From positions 1-31,373 of IMG/VR virus record IMGVR_UViG_3300025626_000080: DNA of 31,373 bases, one strand, 5' to 3'. Position 1 is the first letter of the stretch. Every line of letters begins with the position of its first letter. The stretch is from a virus. The notes below the pieces were generated by a model. It was not told the DNA's origin. It worked only from the letters and a program-made list of their open reading frames with translations, and ran no database searches. Shown piece by piece: positions 18,567-27,921 of this stretch. Position numbers and translations under genes: made by a program.

Positions 18567-21500
18567 ATGGAAAACAAAGATTTAGAGTTACTTAAAAACG
18601 AAATACTAGGCGTAGAAGAACTTGTTGAAGAACAACCCGTGGAAAAGACAGAGGATCCGGAGACAACAACTGCCCCGACTGCGGATCCAGAAAGTGGGGC
18701 ATCCAGCTTGGAAACTACTTCATCGGAGTTAGCAGATCTTAAGAAAGAATTAGTTACTGATCCTCCAAAAAAATACAAGCACGTTCCTATAGAAAATCTT
18801 ATAGATAAAGATATAGAGACTTTACAAACTTCTTATCCTAATTTTAAAATAAACAAAACATTTATTGGTGGAGCTATAGAAGTAATTAATATACAGACAG
18901 GTGAAAAGCAAGAATTTTTTGGACCACAAAGCACAGGTGTTACTGGAAGAAACATAGAAGGCTTAAGCAAAGACAAAGATCAAGAATATATTGATTTTAA
19001 AAACTTTATAGAAGCTAATGATGATGTATCTGAAGAGTCTAAATACATACATCAAATGACAGGTTTAATTCCTGAAGACAATGAGTATAAAGGATTTGAA
19101 TACGAAGGCACTACAAAAAACCCTTATTCTTTAATAAAAAGAACAGAACAGAAACTTAACCTAGCTTTAGATGAATATGCTGAATCAATAAGTTTTGGTT
19201 TACCTAACTCAAAAGGAGAAAGAAAACAAACGTATGAGCTTTTGATGAATAAAAAAGCAGATTACAATAGCTTAAGTCAAGAAGCTAAAAACCAAATTAA
19301 TGCTTCTGTTATTAACATGGTTAAAAAAGATGAATTTTTAAATATAACAGACGACGATGTTAAATCTATATTAACTAACAATAAATTTATAAGTAATATA
19401 AATTATAATAGAGATCAAGCAGTTAGTGAGCAGATGGTTGATATTGTTGATATAACTTTTGATTTAAGTAAAGATGCTGATAAGCAAGAATTTATTGATT
19501 TTAAAAAGAGAAAAGAAAATGAATTTACAGCAAATCTTAATGCACAGCAGAAAGCTAGACTAAAGCAAATTGAAAACCTTAACAAACAAAGAGATAGTGA
19601 AGACTTAACACTAGAAGAAACAGTAGATTTAAAAAACGCACCTGAAAAATTAGAAACATTATTTAACAATGATGGTTCTTTTAATGGAGCAACAGAAGCA
19701 GAGCAACAGACATATACACTTCAACAGCAGATGGAGTATTTAATAGCTTCTTTAAGTTCAGACTTTGACAACAGAACAACAAAAGAAAAGTTTAAAGACA
19801 ACTACGACATAGAGGTTTTACAGTTAATGAAGAACGAGCAGATAGGTAACAAGAGGTTTATTGATATATCTCCTGCTTTATTGAACAATCTTAAAAGCAA
19901 AGCTTCTTTAAACGAGTTACCTATAGCTATAGTATCTGAACTTGGATCTTTTTTAGCTACTATAGGTGACGATGAAAAAACAAGAATAAGTTATTCAAAA
20001 CTTGCCAAGTATCAAATAAGCCCAGAGCTACTCAAAAAAGATCAAGCTTTATTAGGAGTTGAAGAAGAAGATTTTAGAGGTTATACTGCTTGGCTTGATG
20101 ATAAGAAACAACACGAGCAGGCTATGTTAGGCGCTTTTAATGTTATAAACTTAGAGCAAATGCCTGATAGAAACGAAGAGTTTAATCCTTTTGTTAACTT
20201 TTTTCAAGAAACTATTAAAGCTTTTCAAACTGGTACTTTTTATGGTGCTAGAGACACAGAGTATTCTTCTAATTTTAATAGAGCATTATTTGGTAGTTAC
20301 AGCCCTGTTGAGACGTTAGACGCTGTCGAAGCGTCTTTTAATAGTTATAATGAAAGAAATCCTGATTCAGAAATTAAGCTAAGCCCAAAACAAAAAGAAA
20401 ACTTTAAACAAGGTATAGCTGAATTAACATCCACTGGTTTAGGTGGTATGGTTCCTTTTTTAATGGAAATGTTTGTAGTTGGAGCAGCAACAGAGGGAGT
20501 AGGTGTATTTAGAAGCTTTGGTAAAGTTGGTCAAGTTATAGATGCTATGTTACTAGAAGAACTTAAGTTTGCGGCAGTGCCTAGTACACCACTAGAACCA
20601 GGCGCAGGTGCAACATTTACAGGCGCTGGTATGTTGGCTAGTAAAATACCAATTGGCCCTTTTAAAACTTACTTTACAGGACTAAGACCTTTTTATGAAA
20701 AAGTAATTAAAGCAGGTTGGGTTGGAGCTGCATCATCACAAGCTAACAAGTTTGTTAGAGTTTTTGCAGATGACTTACTAGGACACACTCCTTGGAGAAC
20801 TGCTTTTGAAAACAACTATGGTGACTTGCTATCAGGCGATGATGAAGCGTTTAACGAATTTACTAAAGAAACATTGGTAGATGCTTTTATATTTGGAATA
20901 TCAGGTGTATCACATTTAAGAAAAGGTGATTTTCAATCTGTAAGCAAAAAGAAAAAAGTACTAAGTAGCTTGATTGATAAAAACAGTAAGGAGCTTAATG
21001 CTATAAGAGAAGAATTTTCTTTAGATAATTCAGAATTTAAAAAGATGTCTGGCGAAGAGTTTATAGAAGCATTACAAAATGCAGATTTATCTAAAGCACA
21101 ACAAGAAAGATTTACTAAGCTTCAAGAGTCTTTTGGCTTACAAACAATGTTATCTCAGAATATACAGCATGATATTAAGTTTGAAGATTATAACAACATA
21201 GATCTTTTTGAAAAGAATTTAGCTAACCCAGTAACTAAAAGATTAACGGCTAACGCCGAAGCTGCCGGAGCAAAAGCCCCAAAGTTTAAATTTGAATTTA
21301 CAGATGCAAATAACCCTGTATTAGCTGGCGCCCCTGCCAAAGTAATAGCAAAAGGTGGAGAATATAGAGTTGTATTTTCTAGGGAAAGTTACAATGCTGG
21401 AAGAGCTGGTCATGAGTTGCAGCATTTAGTAGACTTAGAATACTATAGATTAAATCCAGAAGCTAAAGAAAGCATTAGAAGAAAAGCTGGACAAGAAGAA

Positions 21501-24500
21501 ATTTTACTTTCAAAAGTTGATAATATAAAAGTAACTGTAGGAGATAAAACTACTAATGAATCGCTTATAAAACTTTTACAAAAAATATATCCTGAGCTTA
21601 CAAAGGCTGAAATATTAGAAAAAGAATATAAAACTAACTTAATAGAATTATTCAGTGACAAATCAAATTTGTTAATAGAAAATCCAATAGAAGCTTCTAC
21701 ATGGCTTGGTGAATTAAAAAGAGACTTTTTAGATTTAAAAAGATCGATGTTTGGTTCAGATGCAAAGCTAGTAGAAATTAGAACTGTTGAAGATCTAATG
21801 ATTCAAATAAACAATTTAACTAGAGATCTTAATAGAGGTACAGAAATTAATGATAGTACTCTTGATATAATGGAAGCTCTCTCTAAAACTAAGTTAAGTG
21901 AAATAGGTCTTACTAAATTAAATAAAGACGCAGAGTCAATAAAAACAGAAATTGAGTTAGCTGAAAAGAAAGCGCCAAAAGATTTTGAAGGAGATATAGT
22001 TGTTCCAACGCAGTTAGAATCTAAATCAGTACTAGAAAACCTAGAAAAAGAAGTAAGAGAAAAAGGAGAGTTTAAAGGTAAAGACGAAAAAGGTAATGAT
22101 CAATATACTCCTGATCCGTCTACTGTAAGTAAAATACTTGCAGAAACTTATTATAAAGCAGAGGTCATGGCCAACAACCCAGAGATTTGGATTAGACATG
22201 GTTCTTTAAGAATGCCTAAAGACCAACAGGTTCGTGATGACGTTGCAGGTGAATTAATGGTAGAATTGGTTAAATATGCTAACAGGTATGACGGAAGAGG
22301 CAGTGTTGATGGTTACTTAAACTGGGCTTTAAATAAGCAATGGGTAAATGCTCTTAATCGTGCTGGGGTTTATGACAATGCAGGTAAGGTTGAGTTTGAT
22401 GAGAATAAAAATTATAACAAAGAGCTAGGAGGAGAAGATAGTTGGCGAGATGTAGAAACGCAAGCAACTGAAATTAGAACTCCAAATATAATAACTAATA
22501 GAACGCCTAAAACAGTTAGTAAAGCTATTGAAGGAGGTTATTATAATAAAGATCTATACAACAACGTAGCTAAAAGCATAAGCACTGGTTCAGATATTTC
22601 TACTAATTATAAAGATACTTTTCCAAGATCTGGCATAATAGAAATGATAGAGCCTAGTTTAGTTGGTAAAATAGTAGATCAAAAAACAGGTCAAGTAAAT
22701 ACTTCAGCAACAGAGATAGGTAAAAAGTTAGCTACTAAAGTTTTTGATAAATTAGGTATAAACAAAGAAGTAGAAAATGCCGATCAAATACTAACTGGTA
22801 TAATAGAAATATTACCATCTAGAAGTTCTGTTCCTTATAATGAAGTAATCACAGCTAGCGGTGAATCTATAGTAGCTAGCGATGCTCAAGCTGGATTATC
22901 TTCCGGTATACAAACCAAATTATTAGAGTCTCCTCTGTATGAGAGAAAAGGTAGAGAAAAAGATCCTCAAGGTAATCCTATATATGAAAAAATTAAACAA
23001 GAAGATTTAACTCCAGAAAAATTACAAGAAATAAGAGATTATTTTAACACGCCTAATACTAGAAACAACTCTACTAAACTTAGAAACTTAATTTATCAAA
23101 TAGATAAAGCTGTAACTAATAGCATAGAAGTAAGTGTTGCTAAAGAAAAAATACTAAAAGACGCTTTTGAAATAGGTGATATGATGGGTGCCACTAGTCT
23201 AGAGCTTAACGCTGCTGGAATTTCAGAATCAATTAGAGAAGAACTAGCTGATGCAGGTTATGACTTTACTGTTCAAGATCTTAATAAGAAAGTAAACAAC
23301 TTTGTCTTATCAAATAGTGAAAATACCGAAGATCTTGACTTTTTGATTAAGACAGCTGTTATAAAACAAATAAAAATTGAGAAAGACGGAGATGGTTTTA
23401 TAAAAGTAACAAAAGAAAAAATGCCTGATTTTGATGCGCCTTTATCTTTTTCTTCTAAAAAACTAACTAAAGAACAAGCAGAAGCAGCTAGAGACGAACA
23501 CGCTGAACAGTTTATTAAGTTCGTGGAGTCTCCATTTTTTGGTAATGTATTTAATGTTGGAAAATTTCCTGGAAGCAAACAAACACTACCGTTTTTATTA
23601 GCTAAATTTAACGATGCTAAAAGAACTGTTGGTAATGCTGGAAGCGAAAGAGGTAAAAAAGTTCTTAAAGCTTTAGAAAACACTAAAGAAATATCTGAAG
23701 ATATATTATTACAAGACTCTGAGTTTGCTAATGCTATAAAGCAACTTAATAAAGATATAAAAGAAAACAATATAGAAGCTGCTAATTCTATAGTAGGAGC
23801 TAATACTAAGACACAAGATATATTTAACATTGTTACTGGTTTAAAAAATGGACAGGTAGCAAAAGTTATACAGCTAGAAGGTAGAGATGGTAAAACCATA
23901 CTGTGGAATCCAGATGGTAAGTTTGAGTTTAAACAAACTGAAGGAGTTGAAATAGTAAAAGGTAGCACTAAGCTTGTTAAAGAAAACTTAATAAATAAAG
24001 TATACGATCCTAAAATAGCTAAGGCTTTAAAAAATTATGACTTTGTTATTAACAGTGCTTTACAGAAGTGGTATTTGTCAGTTCCTAAAAAAGAAAAAGC
24101 AGCAGCTGATAGGTTTTTATACAGGCATTTTCAAATGACTACTAATACTACATTTTCAGATAGAGCTTATGCTCCTCTCATAGGTGCCACTCTTAAAGAC
24201 GGCATTGATGAAGGTCATAAAAAAGGTGAGCATGTTATGGATGCTTCTATGAATACTGCTTTAAAATTTCAAGCTATAAAAAATGGTAAATATAATAAGG
24301 CTTTTCATGATTTAATTTCTTCTGAATATTTTCAACTACTTACTGACAAACAAGTTTCTGATGTGATGGACAAAGAAATAGGTCCAAACAATACAGCTCA
24401 GATATTTAAAATGATTAAAGCAGAGCCTGAAAATATATATAACTTTGCAGAAGGTGAATACTATGATCAGACAATAGCTAAAGAGTACATAAAAAGAGAT

Positions 24501-27500
24501 GGTAATATAACAGCAAGAGAGTACTTTAATAGCAATGATATAGTAGGTGCGATACTTAAAAATAAAGCTTATACTACTTATTTAAATCCAGATAGAGGTA
24601 TAGAGAATATATTAAAACAAAAAGGTGAAACCTTTGCTCAGCAAGATCGTAGTTCTGTTTCTAAAAATATGGCTAGAGCTAGAAAGAAAACTGCTGAAAT
24701 AGAGCAACACGCTTTAGATCAAGGCTATAACCTAGTTGTTGATGGCACTGGAGCTGGCTACAATGCAACTGCTGCGAGAGCTAAAAAATATACAGATTTT
24801 CGAGGTGAAAATGTCCCTGACGGCTATGAAGTTTCTATGGTTTTTATTAACACATCTTTAGAAACATCTCTTGCGAGAAATGCTAGAAGAGTAGAAAGAA
24901 GTTTAGAACCTTTTATAGTAGAAAGAACTTGGAAACAAACAGAAGCAAATAGAAGAAAATACAAAAAACTATTTGGTAAAAACTATTTTGAGTTAGATAA
25001 CAACAATTTAAAACAAGGTGAAACACCTCAAGACTTTATAGATAGAGTTAATGCTAAGTTTGCTATAGAAGGAAAGAAAGTAGTTGTAATGATGGCTGGT
25101 AGTCCAGGTTCTGGTAAATCTACAGTTGTTGAAGATTTAAGTTTAAATGCTGAAAGCTTAAATAGACTTAGTAATCAAAAGCTAATTAATAGAGGTAGAG
25201 ACCCAAAAGAAGTTGTTGAATGTTCTATTGGAGACTTTGATGATAATGTAGCTTTTACTGATTGTAAAGTTTTAGCTAAAATGGGAGAGATAATTATAGA
25301 GCTCGATGCTCAAGATTTTAACACCCGTAAAGAAGCTTTAGAAAAAGATGGTTACACTATGAGCTACGAACAGTTTGATCAAGTTATAGGAGCAGAATCA
25401 GGTCCTTCTTGGAGAAAGTGGACTGAAGATTATAAAAGAATAGGTAGTGAAGACATGTTTATTATGACTGCTAGAGCTGCGGGTTCTCAAGAAGCTATAT
25501 TTAATTACTTAAAACAAAAAGGTTACGAGATACCTATAGAAAATATTATAACAACTGAAGGTACAGCTTTTGTAGATGGTCCTTTGTCTGGTGAAAACAA
25601 AAAAGCAGCTGAGATACCTAATTTTTATATTGGTGAATACAATGGAAAACAATATAATAAATTAAACTTTAGCGATGATTATTTTCCTAACACCGACGCT
25701 GTTAAGTTTGTAACTAACCAACTAGATATAACTGGAGACGTCTATACTAGCTTAGCTTCTAAAAATATAAGTAAAGAGTTTAATAGCTATATAGATAATG
25801 TTTTTAAAATAGATCCAAACACATCCTACTCTCTTGCTTCTGCTAAAAACTTAGGCGCATCTAAAGATGGTGTGAGATTTCTTTCTTACGGCATGGAAGA
25901 TTTTAAAGGTTTGTTATATGCTACACTAGATAAAGGAGTAGTAGGTGAAAGACAGTTTAAGTTCTATGAAGAAACATTGTTAGATACATATGAGAGAGGT
26001 GTACAAGCTTTTGAAATAGATATGGCTAAAGTTAATAATAGTTTTAAAATAGCTAAGAAAACAGCACCTAAAAACTTAAATGAAAAAGTAGGAGAAACTA
26101 CTTTTACTAATCAAGATGCTGTAAGAGTTTACTTATGGAAACAATCTGGAGAAAAAATACCTGGTATAAGCGATGCAGAAATAAATAAGCTTGTTAATCA
26201 AGTAGAATCTGATCCTCAGTTACAATCTTTTGCTGGAAAAATACTAGAAGCTACAGGTGAAGGAACATATGGTAAACCAACTGAAACCTGGAACACAGGT
26301 AATATAGCTATGGATCTTATGGAGATAGGTAAAACAGTAAAAAGAAAAAAATATCTTGCAGAATTTTTAAATAATAGAGATCAAATATTTAATGAAGATA
26401 ATAAAAATAAATTAAGAGCAAATTTAGGCAACAAATACATGGATGCTTTAGAAAACATGTTTGCTCGTATGGAAGCTGGAACAAATAGATTAGATATAGG
26501 TACAAAAGTTGGTAACAGGATGTTAGATATTATAAATAATACTAACGCAGTTACAATGACTCTAAACACTAGATCTGCTTTATTACAAACTATATCTGCT
26601 GCTAACTACGTCAACTGGAGTTTTAATAATCCTTTAAAAGCTACTGCAGCATTTGCTAATATACCTCAGTTTGCTAAAGATTATATTACTCTTATGAACG
26701 ATCCATTTCTAACTGAAAGAAGAGGTGGTAATAAAATAAATATCAATGAAGCTGAAATTGCTGCTGCTGCTAAGAAAAATGGTTATCAAGGCATGTTATC
26801 TTACCTGCATGATAAAGGCTATGTTATGACTAAGATGGCTGATAGCTTTGCAATATCTTTTGGTGGTGCAAGTTTCTATAGAAATAGAATAAACGACTTG
26901 ATGAGCCGTGAAAAAATGAGTGAATCAGACGCGGCTGCTCAAGCTAGACTAGAGTGGGTTAAGCTTGCTAGAGAATCTCAACAATCTGGAGATCCTTCAA
27001 AAATAGGTGCTGATCAAGCTAGCACACCTGGTAGGATTATGTTAGCATTTGCTAATACACCTGCGCAATACTTAAGACTACAAGCTAGAGCAGCACAAGA
27101 TCTTAAAAATGGAAGAGGTGATACTAAGGCTAACGTGAGTAAAATATTATATTACGGTTTTGTTCAAAACCTAGCATTCAATGCTCTTCAACAAGCTTTA
27201 TTTATGGCAGATGAAGACAGCATAACAGAAAAACAAAAGAAAACAGCAATGGGTATGCTTGATAGTTATGCTAGAGGCTTTGGAATAGGAGGTAATGCAT
27301 TTGTAGTTGGTAAAAACATAATGTTAGATCTTGTTGAAAGAAGTGAAAGAAACAATCCTGAATATATAGATGCAGTTCAAAAGCTAACTCAACTATCTCC
27401 TGGTATAAATAGTAGATTTTCAAAGCTTAAATCTGCTGCTTATGTTTATGAAAACAAAGTAGAAGAAATGCCTGGACCAGTTTCTTTTAGCAACCCTTTA

Positions 27501-27788
27501 TTACAGGTTACAACTAACATAGTTGAAGGAGTTGCTGGAATATCACTAGAGAGGTTAAGAAAAAAAGCGCAAAATTTAGCAGATGCAACGGATGAAGAGA
27601 ATGACTGGCTAACTAGAGCTGCCTTATTAACCGGTTATCCTAAATGGCAACTAGTTGATATGAAAAAAGACTGGGAAAAACAGAATGCAAAAACAGGTTT
27701 AGAAGAAAGAAAGAAACAAAGAGAAAGTTTCTTCGGAGGAGGAACAAGTGATTCTGAAAACAAAGATAGAAGTAACTTTGGATTTTAA
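18567..27788 (+). CDS. Giant multidomain virion/ejection protein (3073 aa)
   Basis: A 3073-residue protein, the last of the virion cluster. Visible in order: acidic, Pro/Thr/Ser-rich disordered N-terminus (about 15-80); charged helical region (80-560); hydrophobic, membrane-prone segments (about 620-730, with GLGGMVPFLMEMFVVGAA); zincin motif HELQH at 949-953 with a later NLIELF acidic site; a sigma-region-2-like patch (about 1220-1270); charged helices; a zeta-toxin/polynucleotide-kinase-like half (about 2030-2170, DGTG at 2059, then ARNARRVERSLEPFIVERTW); a P-loop GSPGSGKST at 2178-2186; a HAD-like domain (DFDDNV from 2223, MTAR at 2300-2303, SDD at 2369-2371); and a C-terminal segment (about 2660-2880) with SQQSGDPSKIG and NTPAQYLRLQARA that I recognise from many giant phage proteins. 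The start is ATG at 18567. It is likely ejected with the DNA. The enzymatic roles are inferred from motifs, not known. Confidence 0.7.
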   Translation: MENKDLELLKNEILGVEELVEEQPVEKTEDPETTTAPTADPESGASSLETTSSELADLKKELVTDPPKKYKHVPIENLIDKDIETLQTSYPNFKINKTFIGGAIEVINIQTGEKQEFFGPQSTGVTGRNIEGLSKDKDQEYIDFKNFIEANDDVSEESKYIHQMTGLIPEDNEYKGFEYEGTTKNPYSLIKRTEQKLNLALDEYAESISFGLPNSKGERKQTYELLMNKKADYNSLSQEAKNQINASVINMVKKDEFLNITDDDVKSILTNNKFISNINYNRDQAVSEQMVDIVDITFDLSKDADKQEFIDFKKRKENEFTANLNAQQKARLKQIENLNKQRDSEDLTLEETVDLKNAPEKLETLFNNDGSFNGATEAEQQTYTLQQQMEYLIASLSSDFDNRTTKEKFKDNYDIEVLQLMKNEQIGNKRFIDISPALLNNLKSKASLNELPIAIVSELGSFLATIGDDEKTRISYSKLAKYQISPELLKKDQALLGVEEEDFRGYTAWLDDKKQHEQAMLGAFNVINLEQMPDRNEEFNPFVNFFQETIKAFQTGTFYGARDTEYSSNFNRALFGSYSPVETLDAVEASFNSYNERNPDSEIKLSPKQKENFKQGIAELTSTGLGGMVPFLMEMFVVGAATEGVGVFRSFGKVGQVIDAMLLEELKFAAVPSTPLEPGAGATFTGAGMLASKIPIGPFKTYFTGLRPFYEKVIKAGWVGAASSQANKFVRVFADDLLGHTPWRTAFENNYGDLLSGDDEAFNEFTKETLVDAFIFGISGVSHLRKGDFQSVSKKKKVLSSLIDKNSKELNAIREEFSLDNSEFKKMSGEEFIEALQNADLSKAQQERFTKLQESFGLQTMLSQNIQHDIKFEDYNNIDLFEKNLANPVTKRLTANAEAAGAKAPKFKFEFTDANNPVLAGAPAKVIAKGGEYRVVFSRESYNAGRAGHELQHLVDLEYYRLNPEAKESIRRKAGQEEILLSKVDNIKVTVGDKTTNESLIKLLQKIYPELTKAEILEKEYKTNLIELFSDKSNLLIENPIEASTWLGELKRDFLDLKRSMFGSDAKLVEIRTVEDLMIQINNLTRDLNRGTEINDSTLDIMEALSKTKLSEIGLTKLNKDAESIKTEIELAEKKAPKDFEGDIVVPTQLESKSVLENLEKEVREKGEFKGKDEKGNDQYTPDPSTVSKILAETYYKAEVMANNPEIWIRHGSLRMPKDQQVRDDVAGELMVELVKYANRYDGRGSVDGYLNWALNKQWVNALNRAGVYDNAGKVEFDENKNYNKELGGEDSWRDVETQATEIRTPNIITNRTPKTVSKAIEGGYYNKDLYNNVAKSISTGSDISTNYKDTFPRSGIIEMIEPSLVGKIVDQKTGQVNTSATEIGKKLATKVFDKLGINKEVENADQILTGIIEILPSRSSVPYNEVITASGESIVASDAQAGLSSGIQTKLLESPLYERKGREKDPQGNPIYEKIKQEDLTPEKLQEIRDYFNTPNTRNNSTKLRNLIYQIDKAVTNSIEVSVAKEKILKDAFEIGDMMGATSLELNAAGISESIREELADAGYDFTVQDLNKKVNNFVLSNSENTEDLDFLIKTAVIKQIKIEKDGDGFIKVTKEKMPDFDAPLSFSSKKLTKEQAEAARDEHAEQFIKFVESPFFGNVFNVGKFPGSKQTLPFLLAKFNDAKRTVGNAGSERGKKVLKALENTKEISEDILLQDSEFANAIKQLNKDIKENNIEAANSIVGANTKTQDIFNIVTGLKNGQVAKVIQLEGRDGKTILWNPDGKFEFKQTEGVEIVKGSTKLVKENLINKVYDPKIAKALKNYDFVINSALQKWYLSVPKKEKAAADRFLYRHFQMTTNTTFSDRAYAPLIGATLKDGIDEGHKKGEHVMDASMNTALKFQAIKNGKYNKAFHDLISSEYFQLLTDKQVSDVMDKEIGPNNTAQIFKMIKAEPENIYNFAEGEYYDQTIAKEYIKRDGNITAREYFNSNDIVGAILKNKAYTTYLNPDRGIENILKQKGETFAQQDRSSVSKNMARARKKTAEIEQHALDQGYNLVVDGTGAGYNATAARAKKYTDFRGENVPDGYEVSMVFINTSLETSLARNARRVERSLEPFIVERTWKQTEANRRKYKKLFGKNYFELDNNNLKQGETPQDFIDRVNAKFAIEGKKVVVMMAGSPGSGKSTVVEDLSLNAESLNRLSNQKLINRGRDPKEVVECSIGDFDDNVAFTDCKVLAKMGEIIIELDAQDFNTRKEALEKDGYTMSYEQFDQVIGAESGPSWRKWTEDYKRIGSEDMFIMTARAAGSQEAIFNYLKQKGYEIPIENIITTEGTAFVDGPLSGENKKAAEIPNFYIGEYNGKQYNKLNFSDDYFPNTDAVKFVTNQLDITGDVYTSLASKNISKEFNSYIDNVFKIDPNTSYSLASAKNLGASKDGVRFLSYGMEDFKGLLYATLDKGVVGERQFKFYEETLLDTYERGVQAFEIDMAKVNNSFKIAKKTAPKNLNEKVGETTFTNQDAVRVYLWKQSGEKIPGISDAEINKLVNQVESDPQLQSFAGKILEATGEGTYGKPTETWNTGNIAMDLMEIGKTVKRKKYLAEFLNNRDQIFNEDNKNKLRANLGNKYMDALENMFARMEAGTNRLDIGTKVGNRMLDIINNTNAVTMTLNTRSALLQTISAANYVNWSFNNPLKATAAFANIPQFAKDYITLMNDPFLTERRGGNKININEAEIAAAAKKNGYQGMLSYLHDKGYVMTKMADSFAISFGGASFYRNRINDLMSREKMSESDAAAQARLEWVKLARESQQSGDPSKIGADQASTPGRIMLAFANTPAQYLRLQARAAQDLKNGRGDTKANVSKILYYGFVQNLAFNALQQALFMADEDSITEKQKKTAMGMLDSYARGFGIGGNAFVVGKNIMLDLVERSERNNPEYIDAVQKLTQLSPGINSRFSKLKSAAYVYENKVEEMPGPVSFSNPLLQVTTNIVEGVAGISLERLRKKAQNLADATDEENDWLTRAALLTGYPKWQLVDMKKDWEKQNAKTGLEERKKQRESFFGGGTSDSENKDRSNFGF

Positions 27789-27839
27789 AAATAAGGAACA
27801 TAAAAAAACTGGGCACCATACCCAAAGTTCCTGTAACCA

Positions 27840-27872
27840 AAAAAGGGGAGGTCATTACGACTTCCCCTTTTT
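27840..27872. terminator. Bidirectional terminator between convergent gene clusters
   Basis: A 14-bp stem (27840-27853 with 27859-27872, one G:U pair) with a 5-base loop ATTAC. It has an A run before and a T run after (poly-U in both directions). It lies 51 nt after the giant gene's stop and just past the end of the minus-strand operon, so it can end transcription from both sides. Confidence 0.88.
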
Positions 27873-27876
27873 ATAT

Positions 27877-27918
27877 TTAGCACCATGGGCAAAATCCGCC
27901 CGGACATCCGTCACACAT
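27877..27918 (-). CDS. Possible 13-residue four-cysteine micropeptide
   Basis: Starts at ATG 27918 and reads MCDGCPGGFCPWC, ending in TAA at 27877-27879. The cysteines follow C-x2-C-x4-C-x2-C, the spacing of a small metal knuckle; the second pair, CPWC, resembles a thioredoxin-type CxxC. It lies 3 nt after and in frame with the TGA of the 51-residue membrane ORF, and 4 nt before the operon terminator. Thirteen residues is far below usual gene length and ATG ORFs of this size are frequent by chance, so translation is unproven. Four cysteines in twelve residues is the only reason to list it. Confidence 0.3.
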   Translation of the reverse strand: MCDGCPGGFCPWC

Positions 27919-27921
27919 AAT

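Noticed and set aside
18458-18778. 106-residue antisense ORF spanning two virion genes
   Set aside because: It covers the junction of two strong + strand genes; the Ser-rich composition comes from the GC-rich linker on the other strand.
23273-23968. 231-residue antisense ORF opposite the giant gene
   Set aside because: Ser/Leu/Phe-rich composition is the mirror of the Lys/Glu-rich sense gene; it has no motif and no operon context.
18567-27788. Giant gene as a virion RNA polymerase
   Set aside because: No DxDGD-type catalytic motif was found; the only similar string (EKDGDGFIKV) lacks the needed context.
27793-27832. Second hairpin (AGGAAC...GTTCCT) just after the giant gene
   Set aside because: The short stem with a long interrupted interior is weak compared with the adjacent 14-bp terminator.
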